Below, in pieces: positions 40,671 through 49,426 of a stretch of DNA of 64,000 bases (position 1 is the first letter of the stretch; every line of letters starts with the position of its first letter). This DNA comes from Candidatus Promineifilum breve. GTDB lineage: Bacteria > Chloroflexota > Anaerolineae > Promineifilales > Promineifilaceae. Location of the stretch: NCBI RefSeq assembly GCF_900066015.1, contig NZ_LN890656.1:186001-250000 (forward strand), written 5' to 3'. The position numbers and the translations under genes were made by a program. The notes beneath the pieces were generated by a model. That model searched no databases and was not told the DNA's origin. It was given only the letters and a program-made list of their open reading frames with translations.

Positions 40671-42323
40671 ATGGATACGACGCTTGGTTTACTATTGCTA
40701 TTGGGCTTGTTGGCCGGGGTGGTCTGGCTGATGTGGCGGCGCAGGGGAGCGGGCAGCGGCCGGCTGACCAGAGTGCAACCCCAGCCGTCGGGCCGGCAAC
40801 TGGTGTGCCTGCAAGGGCCGCTGGCCTCGCAGAGCTTCGCCTTCACTCGCAACGATCTGACCATCGGCCGCGAGCGGGATAACGACGTGGTCATCGACAG
40901 CCTGACCGTCTCGCGCCACCATGCCCGCCTCGTCGCCGGCCCCCAGGGCATCACCCTGAGCGACCCCGGCAGCACCAACGGCACGTGGGTGGCCGGGCGG
41001 CGCGTCACGGCCTACGCCCTGGACGAAAACGACACGTTCCAGATCGGCCCGTGCGTCTTCAGTGTGTTGGTTCCCGGCCGGGCCGTGGCCTTGCCGTCGG
41101 TGGCGCCCATCGCCCAGGTCGTCTCGTCCGTCTCGGCCGAGATGGCCCGCAGCGTGGAGATCAGCGCCTACCAGCAGGAGGAGTTGCTGGGCGAGGGCGG
41201 CGCGGCCTACGTCTACAAGCTGCGCAACCGCAATACCGGCGAGCTGGCCGCGCTGAAGGTGCTCAAGGACAAGGCCGACCCCTATTTCAAGGAGCGTTTC
41301 ACCGGCGAGGGGCAAATCGGGCTGCAACTGGATCATCCCCACATCGTCACCGTCTACAATACCGGCGAATACAACGGCATCCGCTACATCCTGATGGAGT
41401 ATCTGCCCGGCCAGTCGCTGCGCGAGCGGCTGCCCGGCCCGCTCGACGTGGGCCAGGCGGTCAACATCTTCGGCCAGATTTCCGAGGCCCTCGACTATGC
41501 CCACAGCCGCGGCGTCTACCATCGCGACATCAAGCCCGAAAATATCCTGTTCACCGACCGGGGCGTTGCCAAACTGGGCGACTTCGGCATCGCTCGCCTG
41601 ACGGGCATGAAGCGCATCACCCGCGAGGGCATGTTCATCGGCACGCCGGAATATATGTCGGCCGACCAGGCCCGCGGCCAGGACCCCGACGGCAAGAGCG
41701 ACCAGTATTCGCTGGGCGTCGTCCTCTACGAGATGCTCACCGGGCGGCAGCCGTTCTACGCCGCCGACCCGCTGGTCATCGTCGAGAAGCATCTGTCCGA
41801 GGCCCCCGAATCGCCGCGCCGCTACAACACCGCCATCCCGGCCAAAACCGAGACGGCCATCCTGCGCATGCTCAGCAAGGATCGCAGCCGGCGCTATAAC
41901 AGCCTGACCGAGGCGGCGGCGGCCCTGGGCTACCGCACGACGATGGCCGCCGGGCCGTCGCGGCCGGTCAAGCAGGCCGCCAAGCCGAGCGGCGCGTGGC
42001 GGTCGGGGCCGGCCGGGCCGGGGCCGCGGCTGGTCAACGTGGTCACCGGCCAGATCTGGCCGCTGAACGGGCCGGTGATTGTCCTGGGCCGGGCGCAGAT
42101 CGACGACCCGCTCGTCTCCCGCCACCATGCCGAGATCCATCAGAACGGCGCCAGTTACGTCATCGTCGATGTTGGCTCGAAGAACGGCACCTACGTCAAC
42201 GACCAGCCCATCGCCGCACCCCTTGTGCTTCAGCCGGGGGCCAGGATTAGCCTGGGCCAAACCCGGTTTGTGTTGCAGTTTCTTGTCGATGAGGCGCCGC
42301 CCAACGGCCGGCGTCTCGGCTAA
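40671..42323 (+). CDS. FHA - Ser/Thr kinase - FHA membrane protein
   Basis: The 550-residue protein has an N-terminal membrane helix (LGLLLLLGLLAGVVWLMW), FHA domain 1 (about 55-125: LTIGRERDNDVVIDSLTVSR, HHARLV, STNGTWV), a Hanks-type kinase (about 170-430: LLGEGGAAYVYKL, AALKVL, YHRDIKPENILF, GDFGIARL, GTPEYMSADQ) and FHA domain 2 (about 455-540: VSRHHAEIHQNG, SKNGTYVND). All kinase catalytic residues are present. Having FHA on both sides of the kinase is unusual and suggests it nucleates phosphothreonine-dependent complexes at the membrane. Next gene 23 bp away. Confidence 0.93.
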   Translation: MDTTLGLLLLLGLLAGVVWLMWRRRGAGSGRLTRVQPQPSGRQLVCLQGPLASQSFAFTRNDLTIGRERDNDVVIDSLTVSRHHARLVAGPQGITLSDPGSTNGTWVAGRRVTAYALDENDTFQIGPCVFSVLVPGRAVALPSVAPIAQVVSSVSAEMARSVEISAYQQEELLGEGGAAYVYKLRNRNTGELAALKVLKDKADPYFKERFTGEGQIGLQLDHPHIVTVYNTGEYNGIRYILMEYLPGQSLRERLPGPLDVGQAVNIFGQISEALDYAHSRGVYHRDIKPENILFTDRGVAKLGDFGIARLTGMKRITREGMFIGTPEYMSADQARGQDPDGKSDQYSLGVVLYEMLTGRQPFYAADPLVIVEKHLSEAPESPRRYNTAIPAKTETAILRMLSKDRSRRYNSLTEAAAALGYRTTMAAGPSRPVKQAAKPSGAWRSGPAGPGPRLVNVVTGQIWPLNGPVIVLGRAQIDDPLVSRHHAEIHQNGASYVIVDVGSKNGTYVNDQPIAAPLVLQPGARISLGQTRFVLQFLVDEAPPNGRRLG

Positions 42324-42346
42324 CCATTCACGTTAGGAGGTTTATC

Positions 42347-43099
42347 ATGGAAGGGCTTATGAGTTTTTGGTACGGATGGGGCGCGTTCCTCGGCGTGTTT
42401 CTGGCCGCCGCCGCCGCCATCTACATTTTCTTCGATTCGCAGGCCGCCGCGCCCGGCCGGGCCACCGCGCCGCGCATCCTGAGCATCGCCGGGCTGGCCC
42501 TGACGATACCCAGCCTCTTTTACCGGCTGACGAAGATGGATGGCATCGACGTGATGACGCCGGCCGACTTTTTCGCCGCCGACAGCAACTTCTCGTTGTT
42601 CCTCTATCTGGCGCTGGCCGGGGTGGCGCTGGCCCTGGGCGCGCTGATCTATTACTTGATGAGCGTGCGCAACTCAAGCTCAATTAATGTGACGGTCTAC
42701 CCGCCGCCGCCCCCGCCGCCGCCGCCGCCGCCGGTGGAACCGGTGGCCCCCCGGCCGCGCCCGGTCGCGGCGACGCTGCCCATGAATCAGGAACCGGCCC
42801 CGCAGGCTTGGCTGGTGGTGCGCGCCGGGCCGCGGGTGGGCCAGCAGTTGGCCCTGGGCATGTCGCGCCCCAACGTCATCGGCCGCGACCCCAACAAGGC
42901 CGACATCGTCATCGACGAGGAATCCGTCAGCCGTGAACATGCCCGCGTGCGCTTCGAGAACGGCCAGTTTGTCATCTACGACATGGCCAGCACCGGCGGC
43001 ACCCACGTCAACGGCAGCAACGTGCAGCGCCAAATGCTGTATGACAACGACCGCATCAATCTCGGCCGCGTCGAGATGGTCTTCAAGAAGGTAGCTTGA
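42347..43099 (+). CDS. Membrane-anchored FHA-domain protein
   Basis: The 250-residue protein has three hydrophobic segments in its first 105 residues (GAFLGVFLAAAAAIYIFF, ILSIAGLALTIPSLFYRL, FLYLALAGVALALGALIYYL), then a poly-Pro linker (residues about 122-135) and a cytosolic FHA domain (NVIGRDPNKADIVIDEESVS, REHARV, TGGTHVNG). AGGAGG lies at perfect distance from the ATG at 42347. It probably recruits phosphorylated partners to the membrane. Confidence 0.88.
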   Translation: MEGLMSFWYGWGAFLGVFLAAAAAIYIFFDSQAAAPGRATAPRILSIAGLALTIPSLFYRLTKMDGIDVMTPADFFAADSNFSLFLYLALAGVALALGALIYYLMSVRNSSSINVTVYPPPPPPPPPPPVEPVAPRPRPVAATLPMNQEPAPQAWLVVRAGPRVGQQLALGMSRPNVIGRDPNKADIVIDEESVSREHARVRFENGQFVIYDMASTGGTHVNGSNVQRQMLYDNDRINLGRVEMVFKKVA

Positions 43100-43110
43100 G
43101 CGAGGACAAC

Positions 43111-43554
43111 ATGACCAACCAATCCGACAGACCGACTGAACTCTATGACCCCAACGTACACGGGGCCGGCGCCCGCGGTGGGCGGCGCAAGACGGAAGTG
43201 CTGGAGCCGAAAGGGCCGCGTATCATCGCCATGCTCGTCGGCGTGGAAGGCGCGCCGGGTGTGGCCGGCCACATCTTCCGCCTCAGCACCGTCGCCGGCA
43301 CCAGCATCGGCCGCGACTACGAGAACGACATCGTCCTTGACGAGCCGGCCGTCAGCGGCCAGCACGCCAAGGTGAAGCTGGACGAGGTCGAGAAGGGACG
43401 GCTGCAATTCTTCATCCAGGACCTGGCCAGCGAGAACGGCACGGTCGTCAACGGGCAGAAGATCATCAAGCATTATCTGACCGAGAACGACCGCATCACG
43501 CTGGGGCGGGCCACGCTGGTCTTCAAGATCATCGACGACACACCCGGCGCGTAG
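43111..43554 (+). CDS. Soluble FHA-domain protein with GarA-like TEVL motif
   Basis: The ATG at 43111 (behind CGAGGA) is preferred over the TTG overlapping the previous stop; the protein has 147 residues. A short tail carries RPTELYDP and RRKTEVLEPKGP, then one FHA domain (SIGRDYENDIVLDEPAVSG, QHAKVKL, ENGTVVNGQKI). The layout of a short N-terminal Thr motif followed by a single FHA is that of mycobacterial GarA/corynebacterial OdhI, where phosphorylation of the Thr turns the FHA inward. Here the T-E-V-L threonine (codon 43192-43194) is the candidate phospho-site. Confidence 0.88.
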   Translation: MTNQSDRPTELYDPNVHGAGARGGRRKTEVLEPKGPRIIAMLVGVEGAPGVAGHIFRLSTVAGTSIGRDYENDIVLDEPAVSGQHAKVKLDEVEKGRLQFFIQDLASENGTVVNGQKIIKHYLTENDRITLGRATLVFKIIDDTPGA

Positions 43555-43579
43555 GCCGGGATCACAGGAGGTTTTTGTT

Positions 43580-44611
43580 ATGTCCGCTTTCAAGAAGTCT
43601 TACATCCCGCTCATCGGCGCCCTGCTCGTCGTGGTGGGGTTCTTCCTGCCGTGGCTTTCCATTGATGCGCTGGATCTATTGGCGGGGGAATTCGGCGGCG
43701 AATTAAACTCGTCCGCCTTTGGATTGGCTAATCTGGGACGGAGCGAGTTAATGGATTTGGTACCCGAAGCGCGGGTGCTCCTAGCCCTGTGGGCCTTTTT
43801 AATCATTGGCCTGGCCGTCCTCGGATTGGGTGCCTGGGCGCTGCGTGATCCGTCCAAGGAGCGCGTCGCCGCCCAATGGCAGTTCGTTGCCGGCATCGTG
43901 GGCTTGTCCTTGATCATTGGCCCGCTGCTCTACATCTTCGTGGCTGAACCCGAGCTGTCCTTCGCCATCGATACCCTGCTTAATCCGGGAATCGGCTTTT
44001 GGCTGTCCATCCTTGGCCTGGTGGCGATCGTGATCGGCGCTACCCTCGTCTTACGCGAATTCCGCGCCGGGCTGGCCGGCCATGCCCCGCTCGACTACGG
44101 CGGCTATCCCCAAACGAGCACCGGCGGCGTGGGCATCGGCTATGGCGTCGGGACGATCGACGGCGGCGAGGCCAACTATCAGCCGCCGGCCCCCAGTTTC
44201 ACCGCCCCGGTCACGATGAATGAGCCGCCGCCCGCCCCGCCGCGCCACGCCACCGAAGTGCTCGACCGGCGCGACCCGCTGGCGATGGCCTGGCTGGTGA
44301 TGAAAGACGGCCCGCGCGCCGGCCACACCTTCCGGCTGCTGGAGACGACCAGCATCGGCCGCGACGCCGGCAACGACGTCATCATCGACGACGTGTCGCT
44401 GTCGGGCCAGCATGCCAAGGTCAAGTTCGAGGACGGCGATCATTACGTCATCTACGACCTGGCCAGCACCAACGGCCTGTTCTACTACGACGAGGCCAAG
44501 CAGGAGTGGGTGCGCGACTATCGCATCGCGCTGAAGGACGGCCAGCAGGTGAAGCTGGGGCGCACCGTGCTCCATTTCATGGCCCCCAAAATCGACAAGA
44601 GCGCCATGTAG
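43580..44611 (+). CDS. Polytopic membrane protein with C-terminal FHA domain
   Basis: The 343-residue protein has about four hydrophobic segments (LIGALLVVVGFFLPWLSI, LLALWAFLIIGLAVLGLGAW, FVAGIVGLSLIIGPLLYIF, IGFWLSILGLVAIVIGATLV) in residues 10-160, a Gly/Pro linker, an ATEVLDRRDP motif (Thr codon 44252-44254) and an FHA domain (SIGRDAGNDVIIDDVSLSG, QHAKVKFEDG, STNGLFYYD). The extracytoplasmic loops are short. AGGAGG precedes the ATG at 43580. It is the second case of TEVL followed by FHA. Confidence 0.87.
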   Translation: MSAFKKSYIPLIGALLVVVGFFLPWLSIDALDLLAGEFGGELNSSAFGLANLGRSELMDLVPEARVLLALWAFLIIGLAVLGLGAWALRDPSKERVAAQWQFVAGIVGLSLIIGPLLYIFVAEPELSFAIDTLLNPGIGFWLSILGLVAIVIGATLVLREFRAGLAGHAPLDYGGYPQTSTGGVGIGYGVGTIDGGEANYQPPAPSFTAPVTMNEPPPAPPRHATEVLDRRDPLAMAWLVMKDGPRAGHTFRLLETTSIGRDAGNDVIIDDVSLSGQHAKVKFEDGDHYVIYDLASTNGLFYYDEAKQEWVRDYRIALKDGQQVKLGRTVLHFMAPKIDKSAM

Positions 44612-44742
44612 GTGGAACTTCCAGTTCCACCCGCTGGGCAAACGCGGACTCGTAGGTGGAACTTCCAGTTCCACCTATGGGGAAGTGGAACTGGAAGTTC
44701 CACCTACAGGGAAGTGGAACTGGAAGTTCCACCTACATTCGA
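44612..44742. repeat. GGTGGAACTTCCAGTTCCACC repeats
   Basis: Four GTGGAACTTCCAGTTCCAC-type palindromes, two in each orientation of their flanks, fill the gap between the FHA gene and the phosphatase gene. They could fold into paired hairpins between cotranscribed genes. Confidence 0.9.
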
Positions 44743-44759
44743 GGAACAGGCGCAACGCC

Positions 44760-45947
44760 ATGACCATGAGTCTATCAGTCGCCCACGCCGCCCACGTCGG
44801 CCTGGAACGTGAAACCAACGAGGACAGCTATCTCGTCCTCGTGCCGCCGGGGGTGCGCCCGCCGGTCGATGGCCTGCTGCTGGTGGCCGACGGCGTGGGC
44901 GGCACCAACGCCGGCGAAGTCGCCAGCGGCGTGCTGGTCGAGTCGTTCCTGGCCTGGTTCAACGGCCACACCTACGGCGGCGCGGTGCATTACAACCCGG
45001 CCCATGCCGATTATTTCGTGGCCGGGCTGAAGGATTTGCTGGAAAACGCCAACGAAACGCTCTACCAACTGGCCGGCACGCGCTCGGAATGGGCCAAGAT
45101 GGGCACCACGGCCACCGTGGCCCTGTTCAGCAATGACCGCCTGTTTCTGGGCCACGTGGGCGACACGCGGGCCTACCTGTTGCGCGACGGGGCGCTGAGC
45201 CAACTGACGGCCGACCACTCGTGGGTGGCCGAGGAAGTGGCCGCCGGGCGCATGACCCCGGCCGAGGCCCAGAACCACCCCCGCCGCAACGTCATCAGCC
45301 GCGTGCTGGGCAACGGCCTGCTGCTGCGCGTCGACCGCCAGGCCATCGACCTGAAGCCGCAGGACGTGGTGATCCTGACCTCCGACGGGCTGACCGGGCT
45401 GGTGGGCGACGCCGAGATACAGGCCGCGGCGCTGGGGTCGCGCTCCTTGCAAGAGGCGTGCGACCGGCTGATCGCCACGGCCAACAGCCGCGGCGGCCAC
45501 GACAACAGCACCGTACTGGCCGCCCGCGTGTTGCCCGAGGGCCAGGGCCGCCCGGTCACGCCAGATGGCGTGGTCGTCAATTCCGTCTATCTGAGGCGCG
45601 AGGCCGCGCCCAACCGGGCCGGGGCCGGGCGGGCGGAGCGCCCCGGCCGGGGGCAGACGACGGTCATGCCCGCCCGACCGGCCGGCGGCAAGCGAGGCGC
45701 CGGGGCCGGCGCGAAGTTGTTGCTGTTCGTGGCCGTGGCCGCCGCGGCCGGGGCGCTGGGGCTGGCCGCGGCCGTCGTCTTGGGCGAGAACCGGGGCCTG
45801 ACACTCGCCGGCCGGTCGTTCGATTCGGTTGATTTGGCCGGGATGCTGGCCGGTCTGGCCGTCATTATCGGCTTTGCATTGGGCTACTATGGGCGGCAAT
45901 GGCTGCATGAGCGCCGCCAACCGGGTAGCCCGCCACAGGAGAGGTAA
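44760..45947 (+). CDS. PP2C-type Ser/Thr phosphatase with C-terminal membrane segments
   Basis: The 395-residue protein starts at ATG 44760 (a second ATG lies two codons later). The PP2C domain has ETNEDSYLV, LVADGVGGTNAGEVAS, GHVGDTRAYLLRDG, LTSDGLTGLVGDAEI and GGHDNSTVL, with all metal-binding Asp residues. A linker with GQTTVMPARP leads to two hydrophobic segments (LLLFVAVAAAAGALGLAAAVVL and LAGLAVIIGFALGYY). It would remove phosphates added by the adjacent kinases, from the cytosolic side. T-T-V-M resembles the TEVL phospho-motif of its neighbours. Confidence 0.92.
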   Translation: MTMSLSVAHAAHVGLERETNEDSYLVLVPPGVRPPVDGLLLVADGVGGTNAGEVASGVLVESFLAWFNGHTYGGAVHYNPAHADYFVAGLKDLLENANETLYQLAGTRSEWAKMGTTATVALFSNDRLFLGHVGDTRAYLLRDGALSQLTADHSWVAEEVAAGRMTPAEAQNHPRRNVISRVLGNGLLLRVDRQAIDLKPQDVVILTSDGLTGLVGDAEIQAAALGSRSLQEACDRLIATANSRGGHDNSTVLAARVLPEGQGRPVTPDGVVVNSVYLRREAAPNRAGAGRAERPGRGQTTVMPARPAGGKRGAGAGAKLLLFVAVAAAAGALGLAAAVVLGENRGLTLAGRSFDSVDLAGMLAGLAVIIGFALGYYGRQWLHERRQPGSPPQER

Positions 45948-45949
45948 CC

Positions 45950-47851
45950 ATGAAATCTCGTGCCTTTTTCGTTTTATTCATCATTGCCCTGGGCGCGGCC
46001 ATGTTGGCCCGTCCGGCGGCGGCCCAATCGGGCGTGAGCCTGGAGTTCCACCCCACCGGCGAGGCCGACGCCACGCCGCTGGTCGATGAGAGCGGCTTTC
46101 CCCAGTTGCGGATGGGTCTCACGCCGCTGAGCGATTCCGGCGTGCCCATCGGCGGCCTGACGACGCCCAATTTCGGCGTCAGCGAGAACGGCGGCCCGGT
46201 GGAAAACCTGGTCGTCAACGAACGGGTTGACCCCAACCAGGGCATCTCGGTCGTGCTGGTGCTCGACGTCAGCGGCAGTATGCTCGACGACATCGACGCG
46301 CTGCGGACGGCCACGGCCGCGCTCTATGATCAGGTGCTGCAACAGACCGACGAATCGGCCCTGGTCACCTTCGCCGCGCTGGAAGACGGCAACACCGTCA
46401 ACCTGGGCGACCCCTTCCCGCAACTGACCGCCGGGCGCGAGGCCAACTTCACCAATGATGAAGGGCTGCTGCGCAATCTGATCAACGGCCTGATCATCAA
46501 TGCCGGCGACGGCACGCCGCTGTATGACGCCATCTATAAGGGGGCGCGGCTGGCCCGCGAGGAAGCCCACAACTCGCGCCGGGTGGTCATCGTGATGACC
46601 GACGGCGTGGACGAAGACCGCCAGGGCACGGCCGAGGCCGGCAGCGTCGTCTATGACCGCGATAGCGTCATCGTCGAGCTGCGCGAGTTGAACGTGCCGG
46701 TCTTCACCGTGGGGCTGGGCGACGAGATCGATAGCCCGTTCCTGCAACGGGTCGCCAATACCACCGGCGGCACCTACCAGAACGCGCCCGACGCCGCCGC
46801 GCTGGCCGCTATCTTCACCGAGGTGGCCTCGCAATTGAAGGTCAAGTATGACCTGTCGTTTACGTCGGCCACCGAGTCCGATGGCGAGCAGCACAACCTG
46901 ACCATCGATGTGAGCACGCCGCTGGGGGATGCGTCCGACAGCGTGCCATTCGAGGCGCTCTTCCCCGTCCAGCCCTGGGTTCGGGACGTGCAGGCGGCCA
47001 ACCCGCGCCAGGAGTTCCGCTCGCTGACGACCTTCGAGGGGGTGAAGGGGCGGGTGACGTTGCAGCCGAAGGTGGTGGCCCGTGGCGACATCGCCGCCGT
47101 CAACTACTACGTCGATGACACCCTGGTGTACCAGGCGACGGCCGCGCCGTGGGAGTACCTCTGGAACACGACCGAGTTGACGCCCAACGAGAACCACCGG
47201 CTGCGCATCGAGGCCGCCGACGACAGCCCGACGCCCAACGTCGGCCTGAGAGACTTCGATCTGCTGGTCGAGGAGTGCAGCATCATCTGCCAGGTGGAGC
47301 AGTCGACCGGCATCCCGGCCAACTTGCTGCTCATCGGCCTGCTGGTGCTGTTGCTGCTGTTCGCTCTGTTGGTCTGGCTGCTGACCCGCCGCCGGCAGGA
47401 GCCGGAAGTGATCTACGTGCCGCCGGTCTACACGCCGCCGGTCGTGGATTCGCGCCCGCCGACGCAGCCCACGCCGGTCGCGCCGCGGCCGACGATCAGC
47501 GCCGAGGCCCCGGCGGGCATGGCCGCCCGCCCGCGCGCCAAGACCGAGGTGCTCAATCGCGCCCAGGGGCCGATCGCCTTCCTGATCGACACCCAGACCG
47601 GCCGCCAGTTCCCGCTGAGCGACGGCACGACCATCGGCAGCGGCGCCGGCAACGACGTCATCCTGGACGAGACGACCGTCAGCGGCCAGCACGCCAAGGT
47701 CAAGCTGGAGAACGGCGCGTTCGCCCTGTTCGACCTGGCCAGCACCAACGGCACCACCGTCAACGGCGCGGCGATCACCCATCAGGTGTTGGCCGACGGC
47801 GACCGCGTGCAGGTGGGGCGGAAGGTGTTGACGTTTAAGGTGGTGGGATGA
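45950..47851 (+). CDS. von Willebrand A protein with membrane helix and cytosolic FHA domain
   Basis: The 633-residue protein has a signal peptide (MKSRAFFVLFIIALGAAM ... AAA), an extracellular vWA domain with MIDAS (VVLVLDVSGSMLDD near residue 100; MTDGVDED near 220), beta-rich domains, a membrane helix (ANLLLIGLLVLLLLFALLVWLL, about 460-482), the AKTEVLNRAQGP motif (Thr codon 47543-47545) and an FHA domain (TIGSGAGNDVILDETTVSG, QHAKVKLENG, STNGTTVNG). It links an outside ligand-binding module with inside phosphothreonine recognition, which I have not seen as a standard architecture. 2 bp separate it from the phosphatase gene, so they are coupled. Confidence 0.9.
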   Translation: MKSRAFFVLFIIALGAAMLARPAAAQSGVSLEFHPTGEADATPLVDESGFPQLRMGLTPLSDSGVPIGGLTTPNFGVSENGGPVENLVVNERVDPNQGISVVLVLDVSGSMLDDIDALRTATAALYDQVLQQTDESALVTFAALEDGNTVNLGDPFPQLTAGREANFTNDEGLLRNLINGLIINAGDGTPLYDAIYKGARLAREEAHNSRRVVIVMTDGVDEDRQGTAEAGSVVYDRDSVIVELRELNVPVFTVGLGDEIDSPFLQRVANTTGGTYQNAPDAAALAAIFTEVASQLKVKYDLSFTSATESDGEQHNLTIDVSTPLGDASDSVPFEALFPVQPWVRDVQAANPRQEFRSLTTFEGVKGRVTLQPKVVARGDIAAVNYYVDDTLVYQATAAPWEYLWNTTELTPNENHRLRIEAADDSPTPNVGLRDFDLLVEECSIICQVEQSTGIPANLLLIGLLVLLLLFALLVWLLTRRRQEPEVIYVPPVYTPPVVDSRPPTQPTPVAPRPTISAEAPAGMAARPRAKTEVLNRAQGPIAFLIDTQTGRQFPLSDGTTIGSGAGNDVILDETTVSGQHAKVKLENGAFALFDLASTNGTTVNGAAITHQVLADGDRVQVGRKVLTFKVVG

Positions 47852-47939
47852 GAATTAAGAATTAGGAATTAGGAATTAGGAATGAAGAGCGCGCTCTGAA
47901 TTCCTAATTCGTAATTCGTAATTCGTAATTCCTAATTCT
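47851..47939. repeat. AATTAGG / AATTACG heptamer hairpin
   Basis: GAATTAGGAATTAGGAATTAGG meets the centre GAAGAGCGCGCTCTGAATTC and returns as AATTCGTAATTCGTAATTC units. It begins at the stop codon of the vWA-FHA gene. Confidence 0.9.
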
Positions 47940-47950
47940 CTGGAGAGACG

Positions 47951-49411
47951 ATGTCTAACTTGACCGGCCGCGCCTTGGGCGTCTATCAGGTGGAGAAGAA
48001 GATCGGCGAGGGGGGCAACTCCGACGTCTATCTGGCGCGCGACACCCGCAACAACGAGCGGGTGGCGCTGAAGCTGCTGCGCCTGGAGCACCACGCCGAC
48101 CCCAAGAAGGTGGAGCGCTTCTGGCAGAGCGGCCACGCCGCGCGCCATCTGCAACACCGCCACATCGTGCGCGTGCGCGAGGCCGGCATGGCCGATGCCC
48201 GCTACTACATCGCCATGGATTACATGTCCGGCCGCTCGGTGGAGGACGTGCTGAACCAGGGCGAGAAGGCGTTGCACTGGAAGGCGGCGCTGCACTATAT
48301 AGAGCAGGTGGCCGAGGCCATCGACTACGCCCATACCCAGGGCGTCATCCACCGCGACATCAAGCCCAGCAATATCCTGCTGTCGGAAGACCGCAAGACG
48401 GCCTATCTGACCGACTTCGGCATTGCCCTGCTGACCGGCCGGGAGACTTCCACCCATTCGGGCACGCTGGTGGGCACGCCGGAGTACATCTCGCCGGAGC
48501 AGATCCAGGGGCGCACCGCCGACCGCCGCAGCGACATCTACAGCCTGGGCGTCACCGCCTACCATATGTTGAGCGGCCGACTGCCCTTCGACGGCCCGGC
48601 GGTGACAGTGCTCTATAACCACGTCCACACGCCGCCGCCGGCCATCGGCCGCATCAATCGCGAGCTGCCGGCCGGTTTCAATCGGGCCATCAACCGGGCG
48701 CTGGCCAAGGACCCGCAGCGGCGCTACGCCACGGCCGGCGAGTTCGCCCGCGAGCTGCGCCGGGCGGCGACCGGCAAGCCCAACCGGATGGTGTGGGCCG
48801 GGCTGGGCGCGGTGGTTGCGCTGATCCTGCTGCTGGCCGTCGTGCCCCGCTTGCTGAACCAAAACCCGGCGACCACGACGGTCGTCACCCGGCAGGTAAC
48901 GGCCACGGCCGGGGCCATCGTCGACGGGCCGACCGCGACGGTGGCGGCTACCATCGCGGGGGCCACCGCTGTGGGGGCCACTTCCACGACGGCGGCCATT
49001 GCGCCGGCCACCAGCACCGGCCGCCCACCGGCCACCGACCCGCCGCCCACGCTGGCCGCGGCGGGCAACACGCCCACGCGCCCGCCCGCGCCGGACAGGG
49101 CCGCGCCGCGCCCGTTGGCCCCGGCCGATGGGGCCGACCTGGCCCGCAACGCGGCCATCCAGACCTTCCGCTGGGAGTGGGCACGGCCGCTGGCCGCCGA
49201 TGAATCGTATGAGTTGCGCTTCTATGGGGCGACCGGCGATGATTTCGCGGCCCCGTTCGGCTGGCACAAGCAGAGCAGCGCCGAAGTCGATCTGAATAAT
49301 CTGCCGGCCGGGACGTATCGCTGGGCCGTGGCCGTGGTGCGCGGCGTGGACGGCGCGTGGGCCGGCGACGTGGCCGAGAGCGAAAAGTTGGACCTGACCT
49401 GGGGTCGTTGA
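47951..49411 (+). CDS. Membrane Ser/Thr kinase with extracellular sensor-like domain
   Basis: The 486-residue protein has a kinase domain (about 10-270: KIGEGGNSDVYLA, VALKLL, IHRDIKPSNILL, LTDFGIALL, GTPEYISPEQ), a membrane helix (VWAGLGAVVALILLLAVVPRL, about 280-300), a Thr/Ala-rich spacer and a beta-sandwich-like domain (TFRWEWARPLAADESYELRF ... GTYRWAVAVVRG). The catalytic DFG and HRD motifs are complete. The outer domain resembles Fn3/Ig-like folds and not the PASTA repeats of Actinobacteria and Firmicutes. GGAGAG precedes the ATG. Confidence 0.92.
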   Translation: MSNLTGRALGVYQVEKKIGEGGNSDVYLARDTRNNERVALKLLRLEHHADPKKVERFWQSGHAARHLQHRHIVRVREAGMADARYYIAMDYMSGRSVEDVLNQGEKALHWKAALHYIEQVAEAIDYAHTQGVIHRDIKPSNILLSEDRKTAYLTDFGIALLTGRETSTHSGTLVGTPEYISPEQIQGRTADRRSDIYSLGVTAYHMLSGRLPFDGPAVTVLYNHVHTPPPAIGRINRELPAGFNRAINRALAKDPQRRYATAGEFARELRRAATGKPNRMVWAGLGAVVALILLLAVVPRLLNQNPATTTVVTRQVTATAGAIVDGPTATVAATIAGATAVGATSTTAAIAPATSTGRPPATDPPPTLAAAGNTPTRPPAPDRAAPRPLAPADGADLARNAAIQTFRWEWARPLAADESYELRFYGATGDDFAAPFGWHKQSSAEVDLNNLPAGTYRWAVAVVRGVDGAWAGDVAESEKLDLTWGR

Positions 49412-49426
49412 CGGATTAAGATAACT

